20,833 nt of DNA, taken from contig PKRH01000059.1 in the NCBI GenBank assembly GCA_017577565.1, positions 1 to 20,833 on the forward strand, given 5' to 3'. Below are positions 1 through 6,650 of the stretch, piece by piece. Below the pieces are notes generated by a model. That model had not been told where the DNA came from, did no database searches, and saw only the letters and a list, made by a program, of their open reading frames with translations. Origin of the DNA: Thermoanaerobacterales bacterium (GTDB lineage Bacteria > Actinomycetota > Acidimicrobiia > Acidimicrobiales > JACDCH01). The number at the start of each line of letters is the position of its first letter. The stretch's first letter is position 1. The position numbers and the translations under genes were made by a program.

Positions 1-394
1 TCCACACGTCATCGTGCTGCTCGAACCGGACCTCCACCCGCAGGCCCTCGCGCACCTCGTCGGGGTCGCAGCCGACCACGTTGGTGGTGAGCCGGACGGA
101 CGGGTCCTCGTCGAGGGCCACGATGGCGACGGCGTAGGGCGGCTCGAACCCGGGCAGCCACCGGTGGCGGTTGACGGTGTGGGCCACGACCGTCCCCCGG
201 CCGGACACGACCGCCGGCGTGGCCGACCGGCCGCGGCACCGGGGGCAGATCGGCGTCGGCGGGTGCGCCAGCTGCCCGCAGTCGTCGCAGCGCTGGATGC
301 GCAGGCGGCCGTCGGCCCCGGAGCGCCAGAACCACTCGTTGAACGGCGTCACCTCGGGCAGGGGGCGGGCCGGGCGGTCCTCGGTGGTCGTCAC
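1..394 (-). CDS. DUF35 OB-fold / zinc-ribbon protein (3' end outside window)
   Basis: The visible 131 residues show an N-terminal rubredoxin-like zinc ribbon with Cys36-x2-Cys39 and Cys50-x2-Cys53, followed by an OB-fold-like stretch (GRGTVVAHTVNRHRW, then PPYAVAIVALDED). This order is the DUF35 (Zn-ribbon plus acyl-CoA-associated OB fold) architecture. Family members usually sit next to thiolases or MaoC-type hydratases and act as their partner in CoA-ester metabolism. I chose the GTG start at 394 because GGAGG lies 7 bases upstream and the reading begins with the family's usual short acidic leader. The gene begins 21 bases after the TetR stop on the same strand, so it is probably the second gene of that operon. 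The stop codon is beyond base 1; a thiolase might follow, which is inference. Confidence 0.85.
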   Translation of the reverse strand, partial: MTTTEDRPARPLPEVTPFNEWFWRSGADGRLRIQRCDDCGQLAHPPTPICPRCRGRSATPAVVSGRGTVVAHTVNRHRWLPGFEPPYAVAIVALDEDPSVRLTTNVVGCDPDEVREGLRVEVRFEQHDDVW

Positions 395-415
395 GTGCGT
401 TCCTCCCCCTCCGGC

Positions 416-1114
416 TCAGGTGCGGGGCGCCAGGCCGTCGAACAGCAGGTCCCAGAGCTCCTCGGCGGGGTCGACGCCCGTCTCCTCCGCCGAGAGCCCG
501 CCGATGGCCGTCGAGAAGGCGTCGAACGTGATCGCCTCGAGCACGACGCCGGCCACCCGCCGGGGGGCGAGGTCACCGCGCACGACCCCGGCCTCCACCG
601 CCTCGTCGAGCAGCTGCTCGAACACGGCCACCAGCGGGGCGAAGGCCCGGGCGGCTTCGGCCGGCTGCGTGGTCAGCAGCTGGTGGGCGAGCTCGGCCAG
701 CGCCCGGGTCGGGCTCGGCCGCTTGCTGCGCCCCCGGCGCCCGGGCCGGCACATCTCGTGGTAGGTGACGACGAACCGTCGGAGGCGATCGCGGGGCGTC
801 CGCTCGGCCGCGACCTTCTGGCGGACGAGCTCGACGGCGGAGCGGACCGACTCCTCGAACAGGGCGAGCAGCAGCTCCTGCTTGCCGCCGAAGTGCTGGT
901 AGAAGCTGCGCAGCGACTGGCCGGAGCGCTCGACCACCTCCTGGACCGTGAAGTCCCTGCCGGTCTCGCTCTCGTCGACCAGCTCGAGGGCGGCGTCGAT
1001 GAAGCGCTGCACCCGGGTCTCGGCCCGGACGCGGGCGGAGTCGAGCGACCGCTCGACCGCCAGCTCGCGCCAGCTCTGCGTGGGGGCACCGTTGCCGTCG
1101 ACGTCGGGGGTCAC
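416..1114 (-). CDS. TetR/AcrR family transcriptional regulator
   Basis: This is a 232-residue protein. A TetR-type helix-turn-helix lies at about residues 33-82: a helical segment, FTVQEVVERSGQSLRSFYQHF, then GGKQELLLALFEESV. The C-terminal part (about 95-232) is the all-helical ligand and dimerisation region, with no closer family recognised. It starts at GTG 1114, exactly at leaderless distance behind a TAGGCT hexamer. It is divergent from an acyl-CoA dehydrogenase gene and co-directional with the DUF35 gene. It therefore probably represses one or both in response to an acyl-CoA or fatty acid, a common role for TetR proteins in this context but inferred here. A candidate inverted repeat lies in the shared intergenic region. 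Confidence 0.9.
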   Translation of the reverse strand: MTPDVDGNGAPTQSWRELAVERSLDSARVRAETRVQRFIDAALELVDESETGRDFTVQEVVERSGQSLRSFYQHFGGKQELLLALFEESVRSAVELVRQKVAAERTPRDRLRRFVVTYHEMCRPGRRGRSKRPSPTRALAELAHQLLTTQPAEAARAFAPLVAVFEQLLDEAVEAGVVRGDLAPRRVAGVVLEAITFDAFSTAIGGLSAEETGVDPAEELWDLLFDGLAPRT

Positions 1115-1120
1115 GGCACG

Positions 1121-1126
1121 AGCCTA
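1121..1126 (-). promoter_or_regulatory. -10 element (TAGGCT) of the TetR gene, leaderless
   Basis: TAGGCT matches the actinobacterial TANNNT -10 consensus and ends 6 bases before the GTG start, so transcription would begin at or near the start codon. The following CGTG is identical to the stretch after the same hexamer upstream of the MaoC gene. A weak -35 (TTCGGC) lies 18 bases upstream. Confidence 0.5.
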
Positions 1127-1153
1127 CCCGAGGGTGGGAAACCGGCCGAACCG

Positions 1154-1179
1154 GATGAGAGAACGGATAACTGCTCATC
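1154..1179. promoter_or_regulatory. Candidate TetR operator, GATGAG-N14-CTCATC
   Basis: Perfect 6-base inverted arms separated by 14 bases sit in the most A/T-rich part of the 130-base region between the divergent TetR and acyl-CoA dehydrogenase genes. Position and symmetry suit an operator controlling both directions. Arms of this length can occur by chance, so the assignment is tentative. Confidence 0.35.
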
Positions 1180-1230
1180 TGAGATCGGTCCTCGCGGGCC
1201 GCGAGATCGGCGTCGGTAGCGTCGCCCGTG

Positions 1231-1236
1231 TAGGGT
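1231..1236 (+). promoter_or_regulatory. -10 element (TAGGGT) of the acyl-CoA dehydrogenase gene
   Basis: TAGGGT fits TANNNT and ends 8 bases before the ATG. There is no Shine-Dalgarno sequence between it and the start, which is consistent with a leaderless transcript. No convincing -35 was seen. Confidence 0.4.
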
Positions 1237-1244
1237 TCGCGCCC

Positions 1245-2420
1245 ATGTCCGCACCCGAGCACGCGCCGGCCGGCACCGACCCCGAGGTGCGCCGGGAGAT
1301 CGTCGAGACCGTCCGGCGCTTCGTGGCCCGCGACGTGGTGCCGGTGGCGTCCCGGCTCGAGCACGAGGACCGGTTCCCCGAGGAGATCGTCGAGCGGATG
1401 CGGGAGCTCGGCCTGTTCGGCGTCACCATCCCCCGGGAGTACGGGGGCCTCGGCCTCGACCTGCTGACCTACGTCGGGGTCGTCGAGGAGCTGGCCTACG
1501 GCTGGATGAGCCTCTCCGGCATCGTCAACACCCACACCATGGTGGCGACGCTGATCGTCCAGCACGGCACCGAGGAGCAGAAGCGGCGCTGGCTGCCCCA
1601 GCTGGCGTCCGGCGAGCGGCGGGGCGCGCTCTCGCTGTCCGAACCCGACGCCGGCAGCGACACCCGCAACATCTCCTGCCGGGCGGTGCGCGACGGCGAC
1701 GAGTACGTCGTCAACGGGACGAAGGCCTGGGTGACCAACGGCGAGCGGGCCGGCCTGGTGGCGCTCGCCGCCCGCACCGACGAGGGCATCTCGGCCTTCG
1801 TCGTCGAGAAGGAGCCGGGCCCGTCCTACGGCGGCATCACGGTCAGCCGGCAGGTCGACAAGCTCGGCTACAAGGGCATCGAGACGGTCGAGATGGCCTA
1901 CGCCGACCACCGGATCCCGGCCGCCAACCTCGTGGGCGAGCCGGGGCGGGGCCTGGCCCAGATCCTCGGCGTGCTCGAGGTCGGCCGCATCAACATCGCC
2001 GCCCGGGCCGTCGGCGTCGCCCGGGCCGCCTTCGACGCCGCCCTCGACTACGCCCAGCAGCGCACGACCTTCGGCAAGCCCATCGCCGAGCACCAGGCCA
2101 TCCAGCTCAAGCTGGCCGACATGGCCACCCGGCTGGAGGCCGCCCGGCTGCTCACCCGCAACGCCGCCGAGCGCAAGCAGGCCGGCGAGCGCTGCGACGT
2201 CGAGGCCGGCATGGCCAAGCTCTTCGCCAGCGAGGCCGCCCTCGACATCGCCACCGAGGCCATGCGCATCCACGGCGGCGTCGGCTACACGACCGACCTG
2301 CCGGTCGAGCGCTACTACCGCGACGCGCCGCTCATGGTCATCGGCGAGGGCACGAACGAGATCCAGCGCCTGGTCATCGCCCGGGGCCTGCTGGCCCGGG
2401 CCCGGGCGGGCGCCGGCTGA
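1245..2420 (+). CDS. Acyl-CoA dehydrogenase
   Basis: This 391-residue flavoenzyme is full length for the family and would catalyse alpha,beta-dehydrogenation of an acyl-CoA, passing electrons to ETF. The N-terminal helical domain contains LGLFGVTIPREYGGLG. The central beta domain carries the first family signature (LSEPDAGSDT). The C-terminal domain carries the second signature, ending in VERYYRDAPLMVIGEGTNEI. The catalytic base is expected at Glu368 in GEGTNEIQ. The longest ORF extends far upstream but overlaps the TetR gene, so ATG 1245 is preferred; its product begins with a normal N-terminal helix. It is convergent with the lyase gene. Sequence alone does not fix chain length; a short- or branched-chain substrate would fit the neighbouring MaoC and lyase genes. 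Confidence 0.93.
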   Translation: MSAPEHAPAGTDPEVRREIVETVRRFVARDVVPVASRLEHEDRFPEEIVERMRELGLFGVTIPREYGGLGLDLLTYVGVVEELAYGWMSLSGIVNTHTMVATLIVQHGTEEQKRRWLPQLASGERRGALSLSEPDAGSDTRNISCRAVRDGDEYVVNGTKAWVTNGERAGLVALAARTDEGISAFVVEKEPGPSYGGITVSRQVDKLGYKGIETVEMAYADHRIPAANLVGEPGRGLAQILGVLEVGRINIAARAVGVARAAFDAALDYAQQRTTFGKPIAEHQAIQLKLADMATRLEAARLLTRNAAERKQAGERCDVEAGMAKLFASEAALDIATEAMRIHGGVGYTTDLPVERYYRDAPLMVIGEGTNEIQRLVIARGLLARARAGAG

Positions 2421-2439
2421 GCCCGGCCCCTCGATCCCC

Positions 2440-3294
2440 CTACTCCGCGCCGGGCCCGCCGCCGGCGCCGTCGTCCTCGTCCTCGGCGGCGGCCAGGACG
2501 GCCCGGGCCCGGGCCGCCACGACCTCGTCGACCATCTGCCCCTCGAAGGCGATGGTCCGGCCCCCGGCCGCCTCGAAGGCCGCCAGCAGGTCGGTCGCCC
2601 ACCGCACCTCCTCGGGCGAGGGCCGGAACGCCCGGCGGGCCAGCTCGACCTGGGCCGGGTGGATGCACATCTTCCCGGCATAGCCGAGCGCCCGCGCCTC
2701 CCGGGCCTCGGCGAGGAACCGGTCGTGGTCGTGGATGTCGATGGTGACCATGTCGAGTGCCGGCACGCCGGCGACCCGGGCCGCCATCGCCACCGCCGCC
2801 CGGGGCACGGCGACCTCGGCGTTGCCCGGCGTGCGCACGCCCCCGAGGTCGGCGACGTAGTCCTCGGCGCCGAAGTAGCAGGCCACGACCGGCGGGCGCA
2901 GCACGGCCCGGGCGTCGAGCACGCCCCGCACCGTCTCGATCCCGGCGACGACGCCCCGCTCGCCCACCGCCTCGGCCACCGCCGCCAGCTGCTCGGCGGT
3001 GTCGAGCTTGGGGACGACGACCGCCGCCACCCCGTCGGGCAGGGCGGCGACGTCGCCGGCGAACCACGGCGTCCCCGGCGGGTTGACCCGCACGCAGACC
3101 GGCACCCGGCCGGCCAGGGCGGCCACCGCCTCGCGGGCGGTGCCCCGGGCCGCTGCCTTGGCGTCCGGGGGCACGGCGTCCTCGAGGTCGACGACCACGG
3201 CGTCGGGCCGGCTGCGGGGCGCCTTGGCCGCCAGGTCGGGCCGGTCGCCCGGCACGAACAGCAGGCTGCGCCAGCGGCGGGGGGCGCCGCTCAT
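2440..3294 (-). CDS. CitE/HpcH-type CoA-ester lyase (citramalyl-/malyl-CoA lyase-like)
   Basis: This 284-residue TIM-barrel protein matches the HpcH/HpaI aldolase / citrate lyase beta family. It has RSLLFVPGDRPDL near residue 9, the acidic metal-site segment VVVDLEDAVPPDAKAAAR, CVRVNPPGTPWF, VVPKLDTAEQL, GIETVRGVLDAR, FGAEDYVADLGG and GKMCIHPAQVE. Family members cleave or condense 3-hydroxy-acyl-CoA esters with Mg2+. It starts at ATG 3294 and overlaps the MaoC stop in an ATGA, so translation is coupled. In mycobacteria a CitE-like lyase next to a MaoC protein and an acyl-CoA dehydrogenase (Rv2498c-Rv2500c) serves leucine/itaconate catabolism as a citramalyl-CoA lyase. That parallel is suggestive only. 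The C-terminus ends in an acidic Glu/Asp run then Gly-rich residues, likely disordered. Confidence 0.88.
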   Translation of the reverse strand: MSGAPRRWRSLLFVPGDRPDLAAKAPRSRPDAVVVDLEDAVPPDAKAAARGTAREAVAALAGRVPVCVRVNPPGTPWFAGDVAALPDGVAAVVVPKLDTAEQLAAVAEAVGERGVVAGIETVRGVLDARAVLRPPVVACYFGAEDYVADLGGVRTPGNAEVAVPRAAVAMAARVAGVPALDMVTIDIHDHDRFLAEAREARALGYAGKMCIHPAQVELARRAFRPSPEEVRWATDLLAAFEAAGGRTIAFEGQMVDEVVAARARAVLAAAEDEDDGAGGGPGAE

Positions 3295-3761
3295 GCCGGG
3301 CGCCGGCGCATGAGGGCGGCGCGCCGGCAGCGGGCGACGAGCTCGTCGCGCTGGTTGTAGGCCCGGTGCTCGAAGGTGACGATGCCCTGGTCGGGCCGCG
3401 ACGACGAGGGCCGGGCGGCGACGACCTCGGTCTGGGCCCGGATGGTGTCGCCGTGGCGGACCGGCGCCGGGAAGGCGATCTCCTCGAAGCCCAGGTTGGC
3501 GACGGTCGTGCCGTGCGTCGTCTCGTACACCGTCAGGCCGATGAGCAGCGACAGGGTGAAGAGGCTGTTCACCAGGCGGGTGCCGAACTCCGTCCCGGCC
3601 GCGTAGGCCTCGTCGAGGTGCAGCGGCTGGGGGTTCATCGTCAGGACCGAGAAGAGGGTGTTGTCGGCCTCGGTGATCGTCCGGGTGACGGCGTGGTCGA
3701 TCACCAGCCCGGGCGTCAGGTCCTCGAACCACCGGCCCATGACCGGCCGCTCTGCGCTCAT
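3291..3761 (-). CDS. MaoC-family hydratase (hot-dog fold)
   Basis: This 156-residue single hot-dog protein carries the MaoC/R-hydratase signature: TITEADNTLFSVLTMNPQPLH followed by DEAYAAGTEFG, with the conserved Asp and His of the active site. It then has FPAPVRHGDTIRAQTEVV and a C-terminal VTFEHRAYNQRDELV strand pair. It would hydrate an enoyl-CoA; the TMN-PLH variant resembles mesaconyl- or itaconyl-type hydratases, which is inference. Starts at 3779, 3761 and 3740 are possible. I prefer ATG 3761 because a TAGGCT hexamer ends 7 bases upstream (leaderless). The stop overlaps the lyase start, so the two enzymes probably act consecutively. Confidence 0.9.
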   Translation of the reverse strand: MSAERPVMGRWFEDLTPGLVIDHAVTRTITEADNTLFSVLTMNPQPLHLDEAYAAGTEFGTRLVNSLFTLSLLIGLTVYETTHGTTVANLGFEEIAFPAPVRHGDTIRAQTEVVAARPSSSRPDQGIVTFEHRAYNQRDELVARCRRAALMRRRPA

Positions 3762-3768
3762 GGCCACG

Positions 3769-3774
3769 AGCCTA
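3769..3774 (-). promoter_or_regulatory. -10 element (TAGGCT) of the MaoC-lyase operon, leaderless
   Basis: TAGGCTCGTG is identical over 10 bases to the segment before the TetR gene. It ends 7 bases before ATG 3761. It lies in the gap after the upstream SDR gene, so MaoC and lyase may have their own promoter as well as read-through. Confidence 0.5.
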
Positions 3775-3834
3775 GGCACGGCCCCCGGGCCGGGGGCCGT
3801 GCCCGGTCGCGGGGCCGGCGGCCCGCCGGCCCGG

Positions 3835-4602
3835 TCAGGCCGTGAACCGCAGCGCGCCGTCGAGGCGGATGTTCTCGCCGTTCAGGTACGGGTTGCGGGC
3901 GATCGACTCGACCAGCAGGGCGAACTCCTCGGGCTTGCCCATCCGCCCGGGGAAGACCACGCCTTCGGAGGGGTCCTCCTTCAGGCGCTCGCGGGCGGCG
4001 AGCATGACCGGCGTGCCCATCGTGCCCGGCGCGATGGCGCACACCCGGATGCCCATCGGGCCGAGGTCGCGGGCCATCGGCAGGGTCATGCCGAGGATGG
4101 CCGCCTTGGCGGCGGCGTAGGCCACCTGCCCCCGCTGGCCCTCGATGCCGGCGATCGAGGCGGTGTTGACGATGACGCCCCGCTGCCCCTCGTCGTCGGG
4201 CTCGTTGCGGCCCATGGCCACCGCGGCGAGGCGGGACACGTTGAAGGTGCCGATGGCGTTCATCTCCAGCGTCGTGACGAAGGCCGCCTTGTCGTGGGGG
4301 ATGCCGTCACGGCTGACGAGGCGGCCGGCGGGGACACCCCCGCCCGCGACGTTGACCAGCACCGACAGCGGCCCCAGTGAGCAGGCCGCGTCGACGGCCT
4401 CGCCCACGTGCAGGTCGTCGTTGACGTCGCCGGCGACGGCGAGGGCCCGGTCGCCCAGCTCCTCGGCCAGCTCGGCGGCGCGGTCGCCGTCGCGGTCGAA
4501 CACGACGACCCCCATGCCCGCCGCGGCGAGCCGGCGCACGGTGGCGCTGCCGAGCCCCCCGGCACCGCCGGTGACGATGGCCGACCGTCCTTCGAGATCC
4601 AT
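3835..4602 (-). CDS. SDR family oxidoreductase, 3-hydroxyacyl-CoA dehydrogenase type II-like
   Basis: This 255-residue classical short-chain dehydrogenase has the cofactor motif TGGAGGLG at residues 11-18. Asp36 ends beta-2, which favours NAD. Catalytic residues are Asn115, Ser149 (NTASIAG), Tyr162 and Lys166 (YAAAK). The segments MNAIGTFNV, EGQRGQVAYAAAK, GMTLPMARDLGPMGIRV and IAPGTMGTP closely resemble the HSD17B10 / 3-hydroxy-2-methylacyl-CoA dehydrogenase group, so oxidation of a 3-hydroxyacyl-CoA is the best guess. It starts at ATG 4602 with GGGGAGG just upstream. It lies 80 bases after another SDR gene on the same strand and upstream of the MaoC-lyase pair, consistent with a shared catabolic operon. 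Confidence 0.9.
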   Translation of the reverse strand: MDLEGRSAIVTGGAGGLGSATVRRLAAAGMGVVVFDRDGDRAAELAEELGDRALAVAGDVNDDLHVGEAVDAACSLGPLSVLVNVAGGGVPAGRLVSRDGIPHDKAAFVTTLEMNAIGTFNVSRLAAVAMGRNEPDDEGQRGVIVNTASIAGIEGQRGQVAYAAAKAAILGMTLPMARDLGPMGIRVCAIAPGTMGTPVMLAARERLKEDPSEGVVFPGRMGKPEEFALLVESIARNPYLNGENIRLDGALRFTA

Positions 4603-4682
4603 GTCCTCCCCTTCGTCGAGCGTGGTGACGGGCGCATGTCGTACACCACCCGCCCGGCGGCCACGACCGGGGCGCCGGCCCG

Positions 4683-5462
4683 TCAGAGGGCGAAGGAGAA
4701 GCCGCCGTTGACCGGGATCGTCTGGCCCGTCACCCACCCGGCCCGGGGGCTGGCCAGGGCGGTGACGATCCAGGCGGCGTCGGCCGGCTCGCCCGGGCGG
4801 CGCACGACGTAGCCGCTGAGGATGACCTTGCGCAGGTCCTCCTTGTCGGGGTCGCGCCAGAGGTCCTCGGTGACCGGCGTGCGCATGGTGCCGAGCGAGA
4901 CGTTGTTGACGGTCACGCCGTGGCGCCCGACCTCCTGGGCCACGGCCCGGCAGAACGCCGCCGCCCCCGCCTTGGCCGCGGCGTAGGCGGCGGTGCCGGC
5001 GCCGCCGGTCCGGCCGGCGTCGGAGACGATCGTGACGACGCGGCCCCACCCCCGCTCGACCATGCCGGGCAGGGCGGCGTGCACGCAGTTCATGACCCCG
5101 TAGAGGTTGACCGCGAGGTACGGCTCCCACTGGTCGGGGGTGGTGTCGACGAAGGGAGCCGTCTCGCCGAAGCCGGCGACGCCCGCGTTGCCGGCGTTGT
5201 TCACGAGGATGTCGATCGGCCCGGCGCCGCCGATCCGCTCGTGCACCTGGTCGTGGTCGGTGACGTCGAAGGGCAGGGCGGTGGCCGCCCCGCCGGCCTC
5301 GCGGATGCGGCCGGCCGCGGCCTCGGCCCGCTCGGGCACGTAGTCGTTGACGACGACCTCGGCCCCGGCGGCGGCCAGCATCCGGGCGATCCCCTCCCCC
5401 ACGCCCTGGCCGGCGCCGGTCACGAGCGCCCGCTTGCCCTCCAGCTCGAAGTCGATCCCCAT
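4683..5462 (-). CDS. SDR family oxidoreductase
   Basis: This 259-residue classical SDR has TGAGQGVG at residues 15-22, Asp40 after beta-2 (NAD-type), NNAG at 88-91, and catalytic Asn119, Ser147, Tyr160 and Lys164 (YAAAK). The C-terminus reads WVTGQTIPVNGGFSFAL, the usual SDR ending. The substrate is unknown; the FabG-like layout would suit a 3-hydroxyacyl or cyclic alcohol. ATG 5462 is preceded by GGGGGGAG. A TACAAG hexamer at 5508-5513 on this strand is a weak -10 candidate. It is the first gene of the minus-strand metabolic block. It differs clearly in sequence from the next SDR, so the two are not a recent tandem duplication. Confidence 0.9.
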   Translation of the reverse strand: MGIDFELEGKRALVTGAGQGVGEGIARMLAAAGAEVVVNDYVPERAEAAAGRIREAGGAATALPFDVTDHDQVHERIGGAGPIDILVNNAGNAGVAGFGETAPFVDTTPDQWEPYLAVNLYGVMNCVHAALPGMVERGWGRVVTIVSDAGRTGGAGTAAYAAAKAGAAAFCRAVAQEVGRHGVTVNNVSLGTMRTPVTEDLWRDPDKEDLRKVILSGYVVRRPGEPADAAWIVTALASPRAGWVTGQTIPVNGGFSFAL

Positions 5463-5610
5463 CGCTCCCCCCGGTCCGTCACGTCGCCGTCGTGGGGCCG
5501 TGCGCACCTTGTAGCGCCGGGGTGGGCCGGCGGGAAACCCGAGCCCGGTCGTGGTGTGCCGCGGCAGGGGGGTCCACCGGCCACCGCCGGCCGGCGGCCA
5601 CCATGGCGGC

Positions 5611-6174
5611 GTGAACGGGACGCCGTCCGGCACCCTCGACCCCGCGGTGGCCGTCCACGCGCCGCCCGGGCGCCGGGTCCTGCGCCGCCGGCGGGCGCTG
5701 TACACCGCCACGACGGTCGTCCTCGCCGCCGTCCTCGGCCTCGCGGTCCTCGACACGACCCCGGCGGCCGACGTCTACGGCGTGAAGACCGCGACCGCCC
5801 GGGCCGAGGGCGACGGGTACGAGCTGGCCGTCCGCCACGCGACGGTGAGCCGGCCGGGGCTGGCCACGCCGTTCGAGGTGACCGTCGAGCGCCCGGGCGG
5901 CCTCCCCGACCCCGTCCGGGTGGCGGTCGACCGCGACTACCTGGCCATCTGGGACCCGGGCGCCCTCGCCCCCGAGCCCGCCGACGAGACCGGCGACCCC
6001 GACGTGGTCGTCTGGGAGCTGGCGCCGCCCGCCTCCGGCGACGTCGTGACGGTGTCGCTGGCCGGCCGGATCGACCCCGGCGTCCAGCAGGGCGAGCGGG
6101 GCCGGGTGGCCGTCGTCGACGAGCGGGGCGAGGCGGTCGTGGCCGTCGAGGTCGCCACGCGGGTCATGCCGTAG
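5611..6174 (+). CDS. Single-pass membrane-anchored protein of unknown function
   Basis: This 187-residue protein is not recognised. Residues 1-29 form a short cytoplasmic tail ending in an Arg-rich cluster (RRVLRRRR). Residues 30-48 are one transmembrane helix. The remaining ~135 residues are a beta-rich domain outside the membrane, with repeated short strands such as YELAVRHATVS, FEVTVERPGG and DVVTVSLAGRID. The tail and charge pattern follow the positive-inside rule. The start at GTG 5611 is chosen because the in-frame upstream extension is Pro/Gly/His-rich and implausible. The stop is 14 bases before the DUF421 gene, so the two probably form a two-gene unit, and the product may be an accessory partner of the DUF421 protein (inference). 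Confidence 0.7.
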   Translation: MNGTPSGTLDPAVAVHAPPGRRVLRRRRALYTATTVVLAAVLGLAVLDTTPAADVYGVKTATARAEGDGYELAVRHATVSRPGLATPFEVTVERPGGLPDPVRVAVDRDYLAIWDPGALAPEPADETGDPDVVVWELAPPASGDVVTVSLAGRIDPGVQQGERGRVAVVDERGEAVVAVEVATRVMP

Positions 6175-6188
6175 GGAGGACGCCGGCC

Positions 6189-6629
6189 GTGGAGATCGTC
6201 GCCCGGGCCACCGTCGTGTTCTTCTTCCTCCTGCTCCTCACCCGGGGGCTGAAGCGGCGGGCGCTCGCCGACCTGTCGCCGTTCGAGATGATCCTGCTCG
6301 TCGTGCTGGGCGACATCGTCCAGCCGGGCGTCACCCAGGAGGACTCCTCCCTCACCGGAGCGGTCCTGGCCGCCTGCACCTTCGGGTTCTGGGTGACGGT
6401 CACGACCTGGGCCACCTGGCGGTCCCGCCGGCTGCGGCGGGTCGTCGACGGCGTGCCCATCGTGCTCGTCGAGGACGGCCGGCCGATCGAGGCCGCGCTC
6501 CGCCTCGAGCAGATGCCGGTCGAGGAGCTGTTCGAGGCGGCACGCCAGCAGGGCATCGACGACCTGTCGGCCATCCGCCTGGCGGTGCTCGAGCCCTCGG
6601 GCCGGATCTCGATCATCCGGCGCAGCTGA
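6189..6629 (+). CDS. DUF421 (YetF-like) membrane protein
   Basis: This 146-residue protein has the DUF421 layout. Hydrophobic helices lie at about residues 3-19, 32-47 and 55-72. The family's TRGLKRRALADLSPFEMILLV sits between the first two helices, followed by LGDIVQPGV. The cytoplasmic C-terminal part contains VPIVLVEDGRPI, EQMPVEELFEAARQQGIDDL and AVLEPSGRISIIRR, all typical of the family. It starts at GTG 6189 behind TAGGGAGGA. YetF-type proteins are widespread in spore-formers and actinobacteria, but their biochemical role is not settled. It is shorter than Bacillus YetF (about 230 residues) and close to the short actinobacterial form. Confidence 0.85.
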   Translation: MEIVARATVVFFFLLLLTRGLKRRALADLSPFEMILLVVLGDIVQPGVTQEDSSLTGAVLAACTFGFWVTVTTWATWRSRRLRRVVDGVPIVLVEDGRPIEAALRLEQMPVEELFEAARQQGIDDLSAIRLAVLEPSGRISIIRRS

Positions 6630-6650
6630 CGGGACCGCCGCCGCCGGTGG

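Noticed and set aside
573..2681. A 702-codon open frame on the minus strand, opposite the acyl-CoA dehydrogenase and TetR genes
   Set aside because: It is an antisense shadow caused by high GC. Its product is low-complexity Gly/Ala/Arg/Val with no family resemblance, and it overlaps well-supported genes.
3734..3740. MaoC start at the internal ATG 3740
   Set aside because: It would give a plausible protein, but ATG 3761 is correctly placed behind the TAGGCT box.
5584..5597. 14-base palindrome CCGCCGGCCGGCGG before the single-pass membrane protein gene
   Set aside because: It is pure G/C, and such palindromes arise readily by chance here. There is no other support for a site.
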